Shown here: one piece after another, positions 49,301-55,058 of the stretch
How positions within the stretch are numbered: position 1 is the first letter of the stretch
Layout of the letters: the number at the start of each line of letters is the position of its first letter
Position numbers and translations under genes: made by a program
The notes under the pieces: generated by a model
Database searches by the model: none
What the model saw: the letters and a program-made list of their open reading frames with translations, nothing else
Told to the model about the DNA's origin: nothing
Source of the DNA: Erysipelotrichaceae bacterium 66202529
GTDB lineage: Bacteria; Bacillota_I; Bacilli_A; Erysipelotrichales; Erysipelotrichaceae
NCBI GenBank assembly: GCA_017161075.1
Contig: CP046174.1
Location: 2,728,001-2,792,000 of the forward strand
Direction: 5' to 3'
DNA: 64,000 bases

Positions 49301-51738
49301 GATGTGATAACTGTAAGCATAGTAGATGCATTCGGTGTTGTACACTGTATGGCTTGGACTGCTGTCGTATGATTGCTTTCTTCCGTACCTGTCAATTCTC
49401 CATCTGCTTTGGCTGTTGCCTTGACATACAGCTTCTTTCCAATATCACTCCCCTTGATCGTATAATTCATACCAGTTCCAATCGCTTCAGTTTTCCCCTC
49501 CTGATACCATGCATAGGTGGCTTCATTCAGCTTATCCGGTGTTATTTTTACACTCAGCTTATCTGTCAGCGTATATTGGCCTGCTGTCTTAGGCTTGTTG
49601 TTCACGATTTCAATTTGGGTGATTTCTACCTTCACGCTGTGGCTGCTGATATCCTGCAGTATTCCTGTATAACCGCTTACTGGATCTGTTTCAAAGCGTG
49701 CTCTTAGGTATTTGCCTGAGAGTTCAGTGGTAACTCCATATGTATCCGTACTCTTTGTACCACTCATTGGCGTTGTTTTCACGACTGTCCACGTTGTTGC
49801 ATCGGATGTATCGGCATATTCCCAATACATAGTACCTTGCATCGTATTCGTATCGCTCAGTGTGGCGGTCATCGTATTTCCTATATCGTACGTTCCGCTT
49901 AGCTGTAATGTCCCTTTATTCTTACCGTGTTTTGTTGTGATCGTACTACTTTCTTTTACATTGTTCAGTTCTGTTTCATACACGGTATACCGTGTATTCC
50001 AGTTCAGCCCACTTACTGTATAACTTCCGTCCCAGTACATCCTCTTCCATCCGCTTTCGATAGCGGCTTTATGCGTTTTTGGACTTTTTGGTGCCGGATC
50101 ACTGCTTTTCTGTATGATATAATAGATTCCCATCTTCACTGGATAGGTAATCTCTGTTTCTGAAGATGTCGTTGGTTCCCCTGCTGAAATAGTAACTGAT
50201 GCAGCTGCTGCACGTAACATGAATCGATTCTGCATATCATCTACGGATGCGATCATCTCTCCATTCATTTCATGATTTCTATTGACAGAGCGGACAAGGT
50301 TTCTATTCCATTTGATATCATCTTCGTTTTGTTCAGGTGCACGAACACTATCTGTCATTGCAGAAAGATTGCTTTCAGATTCTACACGCACGACACTAAG
50401 GTCTGCTGTCTTCTGTGCCTGTTCTTCCCATGCTATACTTGTTTTGATTTGCGGATAGCTCCCTTTTTTCTCTATAAATGCTTCCTTATGCAATGTACCA
50501 GATGTGATCTCATCACTGAGATATGGCTGCGCATCTGCATCCTCCAGATCATTGATCTGTGCATCATAGAAGCAGTCCGTCCGCTTTCCATCTGAAAACA
50601 GGGTACGCTTTTCTCCGCTCAGAGATGCACTGCTATAACTGTTCTCTACATCAGTGTCTTTACCAAAGCCATATACTGTCTCTCCACTCAGATAACCGGA
50701 AACATAACTGTTCTTAATATCGGCTGTCCCTGCAAGCACAAATCCTACGACATTTCTTCCTTCCACATTCATCATGACGAAACTGTTTTGGATCGTTGTA
50801 TTCTCACTGTTCAGTATAACTGCATAATCCTGTTTCGTATCATTGCCTTCGATGTAATACCCTGTACCGTCCAGTATCGAATTACGGCTGATATTGGCAA
50901 GCTGTCCTTTTACTACGATATTTTTTATAGTTGCATGATCCAGCACTTCAAAAAGAGTATCTGAACAGCTGATCACATAGCCCTGACCATCCAGAGTTCC
51001 TTTGAAAGTGACCCCTTTTAAAGGATCTCCTTTTACTTCAATATCCTGAGTCAAAACAAAATTCCCTTCCGGGTTAGAAACGATCTGTTCCAAATCATCT
51101 TCATTACTCAGGATAATTTCTCCAGATTCTGATATCTTGGGAATATCTGTTATTTCCAATGTCATTTCCTTTAAGGTCTTTCCATCCATATCTACTGCTG
51201 TAAATGTATAAGAGCCATTTTTCTCTACATCGAAAACAGCCTGATACACACAATGCCTGATTTCCGTTGCTTCGATGACCGTTTCCGATGTGCCACTGAC
51301 TTTTATCTGGTATGTATCCTTATTTCTGGATAGGATCGTTACCTGATGGGTGGATGGATCCTCTTCAGCTTCCATATCCTCAAAGGTATCCACAGTCACA
51401 GACTGCTCCCCTACCATAAGCTCCTGTTCATCATAGCCCAGCAGATCATAGGTACCGTTTGTATAGACATCAAACGTAAGACCATCAACTGCATCCTTCG
51501 TTTCAATGATTTCGCCGTCCTGCTTCAAGACGAATCGTTTGATATCCTCCTTCGGGTTTTCGATCTGAATCGTCTGAGCTTCCTTCGTTGCGCTGCCCAG
51601 CGTGACATCTGCAATATCGGATACTGCATGGATGAACGACGGCATCGGCATCTGTGACACGATAACTGTCATCACGATACAGACGATCGCCAGTTTCATT
51701 CTTATTTTTTCAATTCTGCTATTTTTTCTCTGTTTCAT
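40375..51738 (-). CDS. giant secreted multidomain surface protein (3787 residues)
   Basis: A 3787-residue exported protein, probably a fibrous adhesin. Signal peptide at about 1-39 (after a basic KQRKNSRIEKIRMK start). Residues 205-400 are a beta-helix/GLUG-like block (GTLDGQGYVIS, NSYVSGYLSG). From about 515 to 1730 and 2180 to 3480, Fn3-like modules with a GLxRNTxYxFxVR-type turn (about eleven copies) alternate with Ig-like modules marked by GxTLTA...GTWxWYR and DxGKxL. A second GLUG block lies at about 1760-2060 (GGGIVGKN, MGGIVGYN), followed by a BIG2-like domain (about 2110-2175). The last 300 residues are a distinct beta-rich domain. No LPXTG, span, S-layer or choline-binding repeat is seen, so anchoring needs partners. 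gaggtgcctt precedes the ATG. Confidence 0.93.
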   Translation of the reverse strand: MKQRKNSRIEKIRMKLAIVCIVMTVIVSQMPMPSFIHAVSDIADVTLGSATKEAQTIQIENPKEDIKRFVLKQDGEIIETKDAVDGLTFDVYTNGTYDLLGYDEQELMVGEQSVTVDTFEDMEAEEDPSTHQVTILSRNKDTYQIKVSGTSETVIEATEIRHCVYQAVFDVEKNGSYTFTAVDMDGKTLKEMTLEITDIPKISESGEIILSNEDDLEQIVSNPEGNFVLTQDIEVKGDPLKGVTFKGTLDGQGYVISCSDTLFEVLDHATIKNIVVKGQLANISRNSILDGTGYYIEGNDTKQDYAVILNSENTTIQNSFVMMNVEGRNVVGFVLAGTADIKNSYVSGYLSGETVYGFGKDTDVENSYSSASLSGEKRTLFSDGKRTDCFYDAQINDLEDADAQPYLSDEITSGTLHKEAFIEKKGSYPQIKTSIAWEEQAQKTADLSVVRVESESNLSAMTDSVRAPEQNEDDIKWNRNLVRSVNRNHEMNGEMIASVDDMQNRFMLRAAAASVTISAGEPTTSSETEITYPVKMGIYYIIQKSSDPAPKSPKTHKAAIESGWKRMYWDGSYTVSGLNWNTRYTVYETELNNVKESSTITTKHGKNKGTLQLSGTYDIGNTMTATLSDTNTMQGTMYWEYADTSDATTWTVVKTTPMSGTKSTDTYGVTTELSGKYLRARFETDPVSGYTGILQDISSHSVKVEITQIEIVNNKPKTAGQYTLTDKLSVKITPDKLNEATYAWYQEGKTEAIGTGMNYTIKGSDIGKKLYVKATAKADGELTGTEESNHTTAVQAIQCTTPNASTMLTVITSDDITVKVKVSASDGLYRIGIQKDGTGEIKEHAVFLRGGSETTITGLDPNTKYQLYIKEIGEEGYTDSVWSSDSKAFTTDKRHVQGDIAITGDLIYGKTLTAKVTNTPAEQTGEVSWYRLNADGSRNESTKHTGDSYVLKKEDVDQKIELVYSGTGIYAGEISFISDEISRAEKAAPAQNLSFSSHNDTTITVKMPTNMTGEQYIIGRSTMENGVPVEEVDSRNEVKILNSGETFPITGLERDTTYYFSVRYAQSATHQKSDWTAQSIIASQKTDKKEFIGSITFSYPTNDLLRGQTLTAELGPEDPGFNYQGEWTWTKIASDKTETSITNYTLAANRGSTSYVIPDDEPYGTTYKVTFKATVGYDGSTIPVTSSPVTQQLKSQYTKPNANDIVMERIDDMSFKVRMSKGEGQYQFEYKKADTNALNSLSGWFDVNVLGSSTDGYTPVGDPVNSNVDVIVEGLDRNTTYTVRVKRVEDDGGLESPYAYSDSEAGRTITTTKTTITGYVTIDGTARYNETLKATYHPAVYASKGGSNSDSEGTWQWYRGNTAITGATSDSYTIKEFDDIGKTLKVKYTMPANNDFTGNVEETTEAVTKASPDTLGEEGVKITFSTEQESSGILELQFQTTTYMSSFGYYRVQKQGEATPSYPTSADLGTSWRQITGRKVQVRTDYTGASLESNETYVVYYVSTATPTYLASSMQELRHKMGTKQQTGNITLSGNYVEGKTLTAKLNSPNNSTGTWKWYSSKDKYNGSTVTAMPSLNDTTKWTELTEGYTPMSNSLTSQLTLTDSLFGKYIKVEFVSNEESGYSGTIMNPTNNDGFVKRIYDETITLTSSTTDGNGKPKAYAGTTLTGTVNNSVETTLSRTTASFKIGSSSVTGNISGNKFTYTIPVTSTSTYADGAEIIAEVSKPKVPKLYVNKNLTALDTTNLNSKSGTGATSTYFTYARGIPISSVQDMENFLKKGTGYTDRSATYIITKNINMSSSSITPNNVTAAGTFYGTLNGDYHTLTEMKTYITSCLNNGTIKNLIINNSKASTPTAAASTDGWQCATAVVAYTDGTAPRIERVLLTQSDLHGKYDGGGIVGKNNASMLYVDEVVSAGSIIRNEDNTHYMGGIVGYNVTNLTVTDSYSINSTIIDPYPNSWGGGIVGGTGTGSASRTILTNTFSSGKIPVTDRSGGLIGVDQRSRYDDPRTITNSYYDSDIAGTTYPYESGKSESYTGKRLPTSEMIGNKLQSKYGSDGTWIYTNGYYPRLSWVANHPATKLYSATRGAFTSVDGATSTTDLFNGNVYGVIQVPAELQSNGYSVTSNNSSILKVGTNGTLIPKNTGTATITISYTDSETGTSASNTYDFTVKSTINEMGTVTINNTSPRMYQTLTASCSTSGVSYQWYRRKSGTTETTAISGATASTYSVKANDVGYELTVLAKKGGYASTYAAYTNTVTTSTSSAPTIVSGSITDSQATIKVNGGDSTLRYEFAYERADANAKIIIDGDYSYTEQVKIENLARNKSYRFYVRVAAGDGYEAGAWSPAATATTQRTNVTGNVNLGPAVNNGSDLTMAIDKINGQTGTWKLERLNASNDTVVATINNNYSGNNSCSYTLTTADVGYRIRATFTGSGDYQSNKTAATAVIKKSLTSLPADEGAFSKSSGTDTKLVVTTPNKTVSKIDVGVADSVSGEPKVITATGGTTPGSSVTVPDLSRNKEYYFSYRIAETTGAEASPWSKRTPISTEKTSVQNGMAITGTQKVDQMIVFTLPDTNKPTGTWVLESTKSGKKVTISPELYTVDPVKNTLSYTVQPKDTGGTLTATFNGTKDFTGTATIITGTISNASQNTTTDMPSDLNVTEVSDNSMKVSANNGAVSYQFAYRKTGEGTWHLLNESVTAGTAVSIEGLERNTSYILAVRKSAKTGYDASDLKEMQTVLTAKTKLNGLVDYVKVVNGVETAPKVGVAEVNQTYKATYHKGSYPQTAADDTAGHWQWYAGDTPIKGETSATYKVAPTNGSPEISVRYIVNDASDFSGEVIGRVGTLTKPLYDAPSSLPTVTALAEDGAIRSKLQITNTEKNIDAVYYYVQKASNQKVPKLIFASDADLHTSGEGTWFKASKDVTLILDANTDYVVYLAKLEDGSHQASGVVSQRAVRAKKEDLSNIPTAKITETNADIWKVEETKELRLSNHNEAPSGIWQYYVSPDKTKDDSWINITAQIKASNTSKDGYTATTFSIPVKYNGYYVKAVFSGRSNYEGSQTYVSEKALIGTQIKGHAEITDGDTSKVLVPVEVNYVFAKEAGKDIIDEQSGQWTWYRVKDGKTTQIMKEDGTPYGKTGRSDSYTPGKDDVGAKLYARYSSARNGIYSGSVQTSQLSPIERAPQNTPDAPTRKQIRGIMLQMNLPTNYRIDGTTIPETVLKYRVKGTLDWTTNEKGESWIGKGSDKLKANTTYEVCAMYEGTSEYFPSEASIITEVKTGSIPLEEKNLSIAQNDVLEAGQSITATYSGDGYDEGVFTIERSDGTVIKENQNGINAGTSTSLLYASTTADIGKRIVVRYSAKEDAANYGGSVEKSSREVVKAKNTAAAIVPIMETELDTNLYVTNVKDTQEYILLESEENIADKEESDWTPLNADSTGKYEFTHLKRNTAYVLYTRLAETSTYTAGTPTASASVKTLAYNDAGSMEVLNRNDGSAARNESSEITFPHSLKKGTIKIDALSIMKGSTSLHVQPVSVFAEDDGKATNITIEKGSKWANENFGLLIKVYDASGNLLVSGEAGDSMTVPDTAAKMTVEVYRANAVSDGGPYTWSLTLEDSEKETAVYQGTATMVTQLKNLSPIKIDLNLKGQQITQSTNDAKVSNHLNYMPVTLSVDQKVTKGTGLPSLMGTMDIGLGQIKNDEAYLKLSTDGSDYNKHAGVWFTTEGTSKTQPIFDLGYKGSGGFYISGAVSKEQSWPWDDTGGTRKTDQAYQISFKTAISESDTKQYEDRAKK

Positions 51739-51779
51739 AAGGCACCTCTATCCCTTTGCTTTCCATTTCCCACAAAGCT

Positions 51780-51965
51780 TCACTTATTTGGACTTTTTAC
51801 GCTGACAAACAGATGTGTTTCTACAATCTCATCAGCCTCTTCTTTGGTGATCGTTCTTCCCTTGTAGATGAAACGCTCTTCCTGTGAACGATCGACGAGA
51901 TGGATGATCTTCGCTTTCCGATAGTCCATATGTGTATATCCCTTATTCATCGCTTCCTCTGTCAT
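51780..51965 (-). CDS. 61-residue protein between regulator and giant gene
   Basis: A small charged cytoplasmic protein (IIHLVDRSQEERFIYKGRTI, then TKEEADEIVETHLFVSVK). No signal peptide or span. The ATG has aaggagg nine bases upstream and overlaps the end of the LytTR gene by 23 bases, so both are made from one message; the giant gene starts 41 bases later. No family recognised; the compact beta-alpha pattern would suit a small adaptor or a partner of the regulator. Confidence 0.75.
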   Translation of the reverse strand: MTEEAMNKGYTHMDYRKAKIIHLVDRSQEERFIYKGRTITKEEADEIVETHLFVSVKSPNK

Positions 51966-52782
51966 AATACGCCTCCTTCAATTGAAGCTGCTCCTTTATC
52001 TGTAGATAGCCGCTTCTTGAAACCGGTACCTTATGTCCCCCGTACAATTTCAATTCATACCGACAGATACTCTCTATATAATACCGGCTTGCACAAAAGC
52101 TCTTATGCACACGCACGACAAGCTCCGGCTGCTCATCATTGATGATCTTTTCCACCATCACCATCTGCAGTCTTGCACAGATATCGCCATGTGTGGTATG
52201 GATGAGCGTTTCTTTATTGAACGCCTCTAAATATATGATCTCTCCGATGAGGATCTTATGATTGACATTCTCATTGTCTCTGACACAGATGCTTCCCATA
52301 CTTTTGATTTCTTTTTCGATCAACATCGTCATATACTGCTTCGTATATTTTCCAACATCATGCGGAAACACTTCCTCTGCTGGAATATTCTTCATTGGAT
52401 TCGATACGTGGATATGTTCTATGAGCAGTTCATCCTTCACTTCCTTCCAGCAGAAGGTGACTCTCTGCTTATCACTGAATATCTCTCCGCTGGATTCATC
52501 GGTAGCTCCTACATATCGTCCTACGATCGTGCAGCTATATCGATCTTGTGTGATACATTCAAATGATTTTGAAAATAGGGTTATTAAAGGCAGGTCTCCC
52601 AGCCATTCTTCCAAGACTTCTATGACCTTGGCTTTTCCAGAATAATATTCACTGTCACAAGATCCGATCCATAGACAGTTCTCTCCTATATGTGATTTCA
52701 GCAGATCGTCATTTCCACGATAATGATCAGTCATGATTTTATCTGTCAGAAATATGCATTCTTCTATCTTCTTTTTCAGCAT
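51943..52782 (-). CDS. LytTR transcriptional regulator with SnoaL-like sensor domain
   Basis: A 279-residue regulator. Residues about 1-150 are an NTF2/SnoaL-like domain (LKSHIGENCLWIGSCDSEYY, SGKAKVIEVLEEWL, VTFCWKEVKDELLIEHIHVS) in place of a response-regulator receiver. Residues about 175-272 are a LytTR DNA-binding domain (IGEIIYLEAFNKETLIHTTHG, VVRVHKSFCASRYYIESI, GHKVPVSRSGYLQIKEQL). There is no phosphoacceptor domain, so control is by ligand or protein contact. ggaggga lies before the ATG. It is the first gene downstream of the invertible segment and should control the surface cluster, itself included. A similar sensor domain occurs in the c-di-GMP enzyme at the other end of the cluster. 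Confidence 0.88.
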   Translation of the reverse strand: MLKKKIEECIFLTDKIMTDHYRGNDDLLKSHIGENCLWIGSCDSEYYSGKAKVIEVLEEWLGDLPLITLFSKSFECITQDRYSCTIVGRYVGATDESSGEIFSDKQRVTFCWKEVKDELLIEHIHVSNPMKNIPAEEVFPHDVGKYTKQYMTMLIEKEIKSMGSICVRDNENVNHKILIGEIIYLEAFNKETLIHTTHGDICARLQMVMVEKIINDEQPELVVRVHKSFCASRYYIESICRYELKLYGGHKVPVSRSGYLQIKEQLQLKEAYYDRGSDE

Positions 52783-52911
52783 CGCTATCCCTCCATGTTA
52801 AAAGTAGTAAGCACGCATCCCATTCTTATCATAGGAGAGAGCCTTACATCCATTTCATTTATATTTCGATTTCTATTACATTTCGAATTACTTTTATTCT
52901 AATAACGATGT

Positions 52912-52947
52912 CTCAATACCACATAATACGGATTATGTGGTATTGAG
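52912..52947. repeat. left recombination site of the putative DNA switch
   Basis: A palindrome with 16-base arms (52912-52927 and 52932-52947) around the asymmetric centre ACGG. Its inner 28 bases (52916-52943) are the exact reverse complement of the core of the site at 53318-53365. Read as a loxP-like site it has ataccacata arms and an eight-base spacer atacggat. Confidence 0.85.
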
Positions 52948-52994
52948 GATTTTCAAGCATTGAATTTCATATAAGACTAGCCTAAATAAAAAAA

Positions 52995-53037
52995 ATCTCT
53001 TAATTGAAGTCAATCCTCACGGACATTCTTAAGAGAT
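52995..53037 (-). terminator. terminator inside the invertible segment, facing the surface operon
   Basis: On the minus strand atctcttaa/ttaagagat arms with further inner pairs (gaa/ttc, gtc/gac) are followed by eight T residues. It would stop any message coming from the right before it reaches the LytTR gene in the present orientation. Confidence 0.85.
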
Positions 53038-53171
53038 GGAAGGGATATAAACATACAGTATTTTAAGATATCACAGCTATTCTGTTTTTGTTATGTAAAA
53101 ATTCACACACGAGTACAAAAGTGATGATTTATAACAATTCACTCCTGTGAGCAACCGTTCACGAAAATGCA

Positions 53172-53200
53172 TTGCTATTGTAAAATTTTACTGATAAAAT
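53172..53200 (+). promoter_or_regulatory. promoter inside the invertible segment, pointing away from the operon
   Basis: TTGCTA (53172-53177), 17-base spacer, TAAAAT (53195-53200) on the plus strand. It is the best sigma-A-like promoter I find in the segment. It points rightward here; inversion would turn it toward the LytTR gene. Confidence 0.5.
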
Positions 53201-53317
53201 GTGATAAAGATGAGATTCGCTTCATTAAAGAGAGCTATCGATTCATCTTTAAAGTGTCCTGTTTATCGCATTATTTCAATGTACTGAATAATCGGAATTA
53301 AATAAAATTCATGTGTA

Positions 53318-53365
53318 ATTTATCTCTATACCACATAATCCGTATTATGTGGTATAGAGATAAAT
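53318..53365. repeat. right recombination site of the putative DNA switch
   Basis: A palindrome with 22-base arms (53318-53339 and 53344-53365) around the centre CCGT, which is the reverse complement of the left site's ACGG. It lies 122 bases from the 3' end of the recombinase gene. Together the two sites bound about 450 bases in inverted orientation, with two mismatches over about 37 bases. Confidence 0.85.
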
Positions 53366-53486
53366 AAGAAAAAACATATATCCTATAAATATTTATCTAA
53401 AAGCTCTTTACGCTTTATCCTTTCGTTTCTCAGGCATGTACATATTATGATTTTTCTAAACTATATCAAATACTTTTTATCTGAGC

Positions 53487-54347
53487 TTATATCGTTAGTG
53501 CTATCACCAAATCCATTTTTGAAAGTGATTTTTGACATTCTCTACCTGTTATCGTAGTATAGATCCTTGTCGTCTCGATACTGGCATGACCCAATAAATC
53601 TGCTAATCTTACAACATCTTTCTGTAGACGATAAAATGTCAAGGCAAATAAATGCCGTAAATTGTGTGGAAATACTTTTGTATCATCAACTCTGGCATCA
53701 CGGCATAGTTTTTTCATAGCACTCCAGATATTACTGCGATCCATCGGTCTTCCACTCTTTGTGACAAACACTGACCCTGCAGATATGTTTTCCTGTTTAC
53801 AATAATCCTTTAATAATCTTTTCAACTTCTTTGGCAGGAACACTATTCTCGTCTTTCCCTTGTTTCGTACAACTGCCTTTCCTTCTTTCACTGCCTCTAC
53901 TGTTATGTATTTATGCTCGGATACTCTGATACCTGTACCACATATCGTCTGTAACAGCATATACAAACGTTTATCATTTCTCTTCAAGGCTGTATCCAGC
54001 AAGCGCTTATATTCAACTTTTGTCAATTCCCTTTCCTCTTCATAAAAAGCTGAGCGCTGTACCTTATGCAATTTCAATTTCAGATTTCCCAGCTTCAAGT
54101 AATCAAGCAGACCATTTAGTGCGACAAGCATACTGTTGATACTAGATACCTTATATTCCTCAGACAGACTATTCTTATAATCAACAAGTCTTTCCTTGGT
54201 TATTGCTTTATCATTTTCAGGCAGATACTCATAAAAGTGCATGATATCCCTCATATATTTTTCAATCGTTGCCTTACTTCTTTCTTCACCATATAAATAT
54301 ACTTTGAATTTCCCCATTATGTTCTTATTCAATACCGTCTTCTTCAT
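53487..54347 (-). CDS. tyrosine recombinase, probable DNA invertase
   Basis: A 286-residue tyrosine recombinase. An N-terminal SAM-like core-binding domain (about 10-95: RSKATIEKYMRDIMHFYEYL) precedes the catalytic domain with all active residues: Arg in GTGIRVSE (about 140), Lys in NKGKTRIV, His-x-x-Arg in PHNLRHLF, His in LLGHASIETT and the nucleophile Tyr in TRIYTTI. The ATG at 54347 is preceded by aaaggag; the 102 further in-frame codons upstream are A/T-rich and lack a ribosome site. No excisionase, phage genes or attachment site flank it. Instead it sits beside two inverted loxP-like sites, as for recombinases of phase-variation switches such as RecV of Clostridioides difficile (analogy). 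Confidence 0.9.
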   Translation of the reverse strand: MKKTVLNKNIMGKFKVYLYGEERSKATIEKYMRDIMHFYEYLPENDKAITKERLVDYKNSLSEEYKVSSINSMLVALNGLLDYLKLGNLKLKLHKVQRSAFYEEERELTKVEYKRLLDTALKRNDKRLYMLLQTICGTGIRVSEHKYITVEAVKEGKAVVRNKGKTRIVFLPKKLKRLLKDYCKQENISAGSVFVTKSGRPMDRSNIWSAMKKLCRDARVDDTKVFPHNLRHLFALTFYRLQKDVVRLADLLGHASIETTRIYTTITGRECQKSLSKMDLVIALTI

Positions 54348-54829
54348 CCTATCCAGCTCCTTTGATATTTTAATCTTATCATAGCATTTTGTTATATCGT
54401 ATTCACTGGCAATAATTGGAAATTTATAGTGTATAAAATAACTCTTCAAAAGTAATTTAATTTTTACATGCATATAGCAATATAGATAAACGATATACCT
54501 GATTATGACTCCATTATATTTTTTTGAAATTTCTAATAAGGTTTCATATTTGAAGATAAGATATAAATAAGCTTTATTTATCTTTGTAAATTTTGAGGAA
54601 TCAGTTCGGTTCAAACCTAAGCATATACGAATGTCCTTCATTTGAATTCCCACTGCTTTAAATATATATATCGATTTTTATCAACCTTAACATTTATTAC
54701 TCTTAATGCTTTTATGTGCCTGTCAGCCAGTTTTCTTCAAAAAAATACAAGTGTGTACCTTTTGGTACATTTTTTGGATTTCATATTTTATCATGTCAAA
54801 GTGCATAATATAAAAACATGAAAAACAGC

Positions 54830-54860
54830 AAAAAAGAGATGTGATTTCAAATCACATCTC
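54830..54860 (-). terminator. terminator serving ppdK
   Basis: gagatgtgat/atcacatctc arms, nearly perfect, followed on the minus strand by six T residues. It lies about 200 bases beyond the ppdK stop. Confidence 0.8.
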
Positions 54861-55041
54861 CAAAAAGCCCTATATATATCGCCATTTTTTGATCCTTCCA
54901 TCGTTTCACATGTGTCACTTCAGGAAAGGTTATTGCATAACGCATAGCAACAGCTCTTGTAATCATGAGGTTTATAAGCAGTACATATTCTGCACCTTCC
55001 GATACATACTTTGCACTCTCTAATACAGGGTCTGTACTATC
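54847..55041 (-). other. possible coding remnant downstream of ppdK
   Basis: One minus-strand frame reads protein-like for about 60 codons (SAKYVSEGAEYVLLINLMIT, RAVAMRYAITFPEVTHVKRW) and ends in the terminator stem. It has no start codon before its middle and no ribosome site. Probably the tail of a lost gene. Confidence 0.25.
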
Positions 55042-55058
55042 ATGTACGTGATATGTAT

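Noticed and set aside
40375-51738. Many plus-strand frames of 60-127 codons inside the giant gene and a few alternative minus-strand frames
   Set aside because: All are antisense or shifted shadows of a single 3787-codon frame with consistent domain repeats.
37003-51738. Sortase anchoring (LPXTG) of the giant or the stalk protein
   Set aside because: I looked at all C-termini: none has LPXTG followed by a span and basic tail. Only the 352-residue protein has a span and basic tail, without the motif.
52912-53365. The two palindromes as ordinary terminators or as a two-repeat CRISPR remnant
   Set aside because: No T tract follows either arm, they are in inverted rather than direct orientation, and the space between them is about 370 bases. 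An inversion site pair explains orientation and centre asymmetry better.
53487-54653. A 388-residue version of the tyrosine recombinase with 102 extra N-terminal residues
   Set aside because: The extra codons are A/T-rich, do not resemble a recombinase domain and lack a ribosome site, whereas aaaggag stands before the ATG at 54347.
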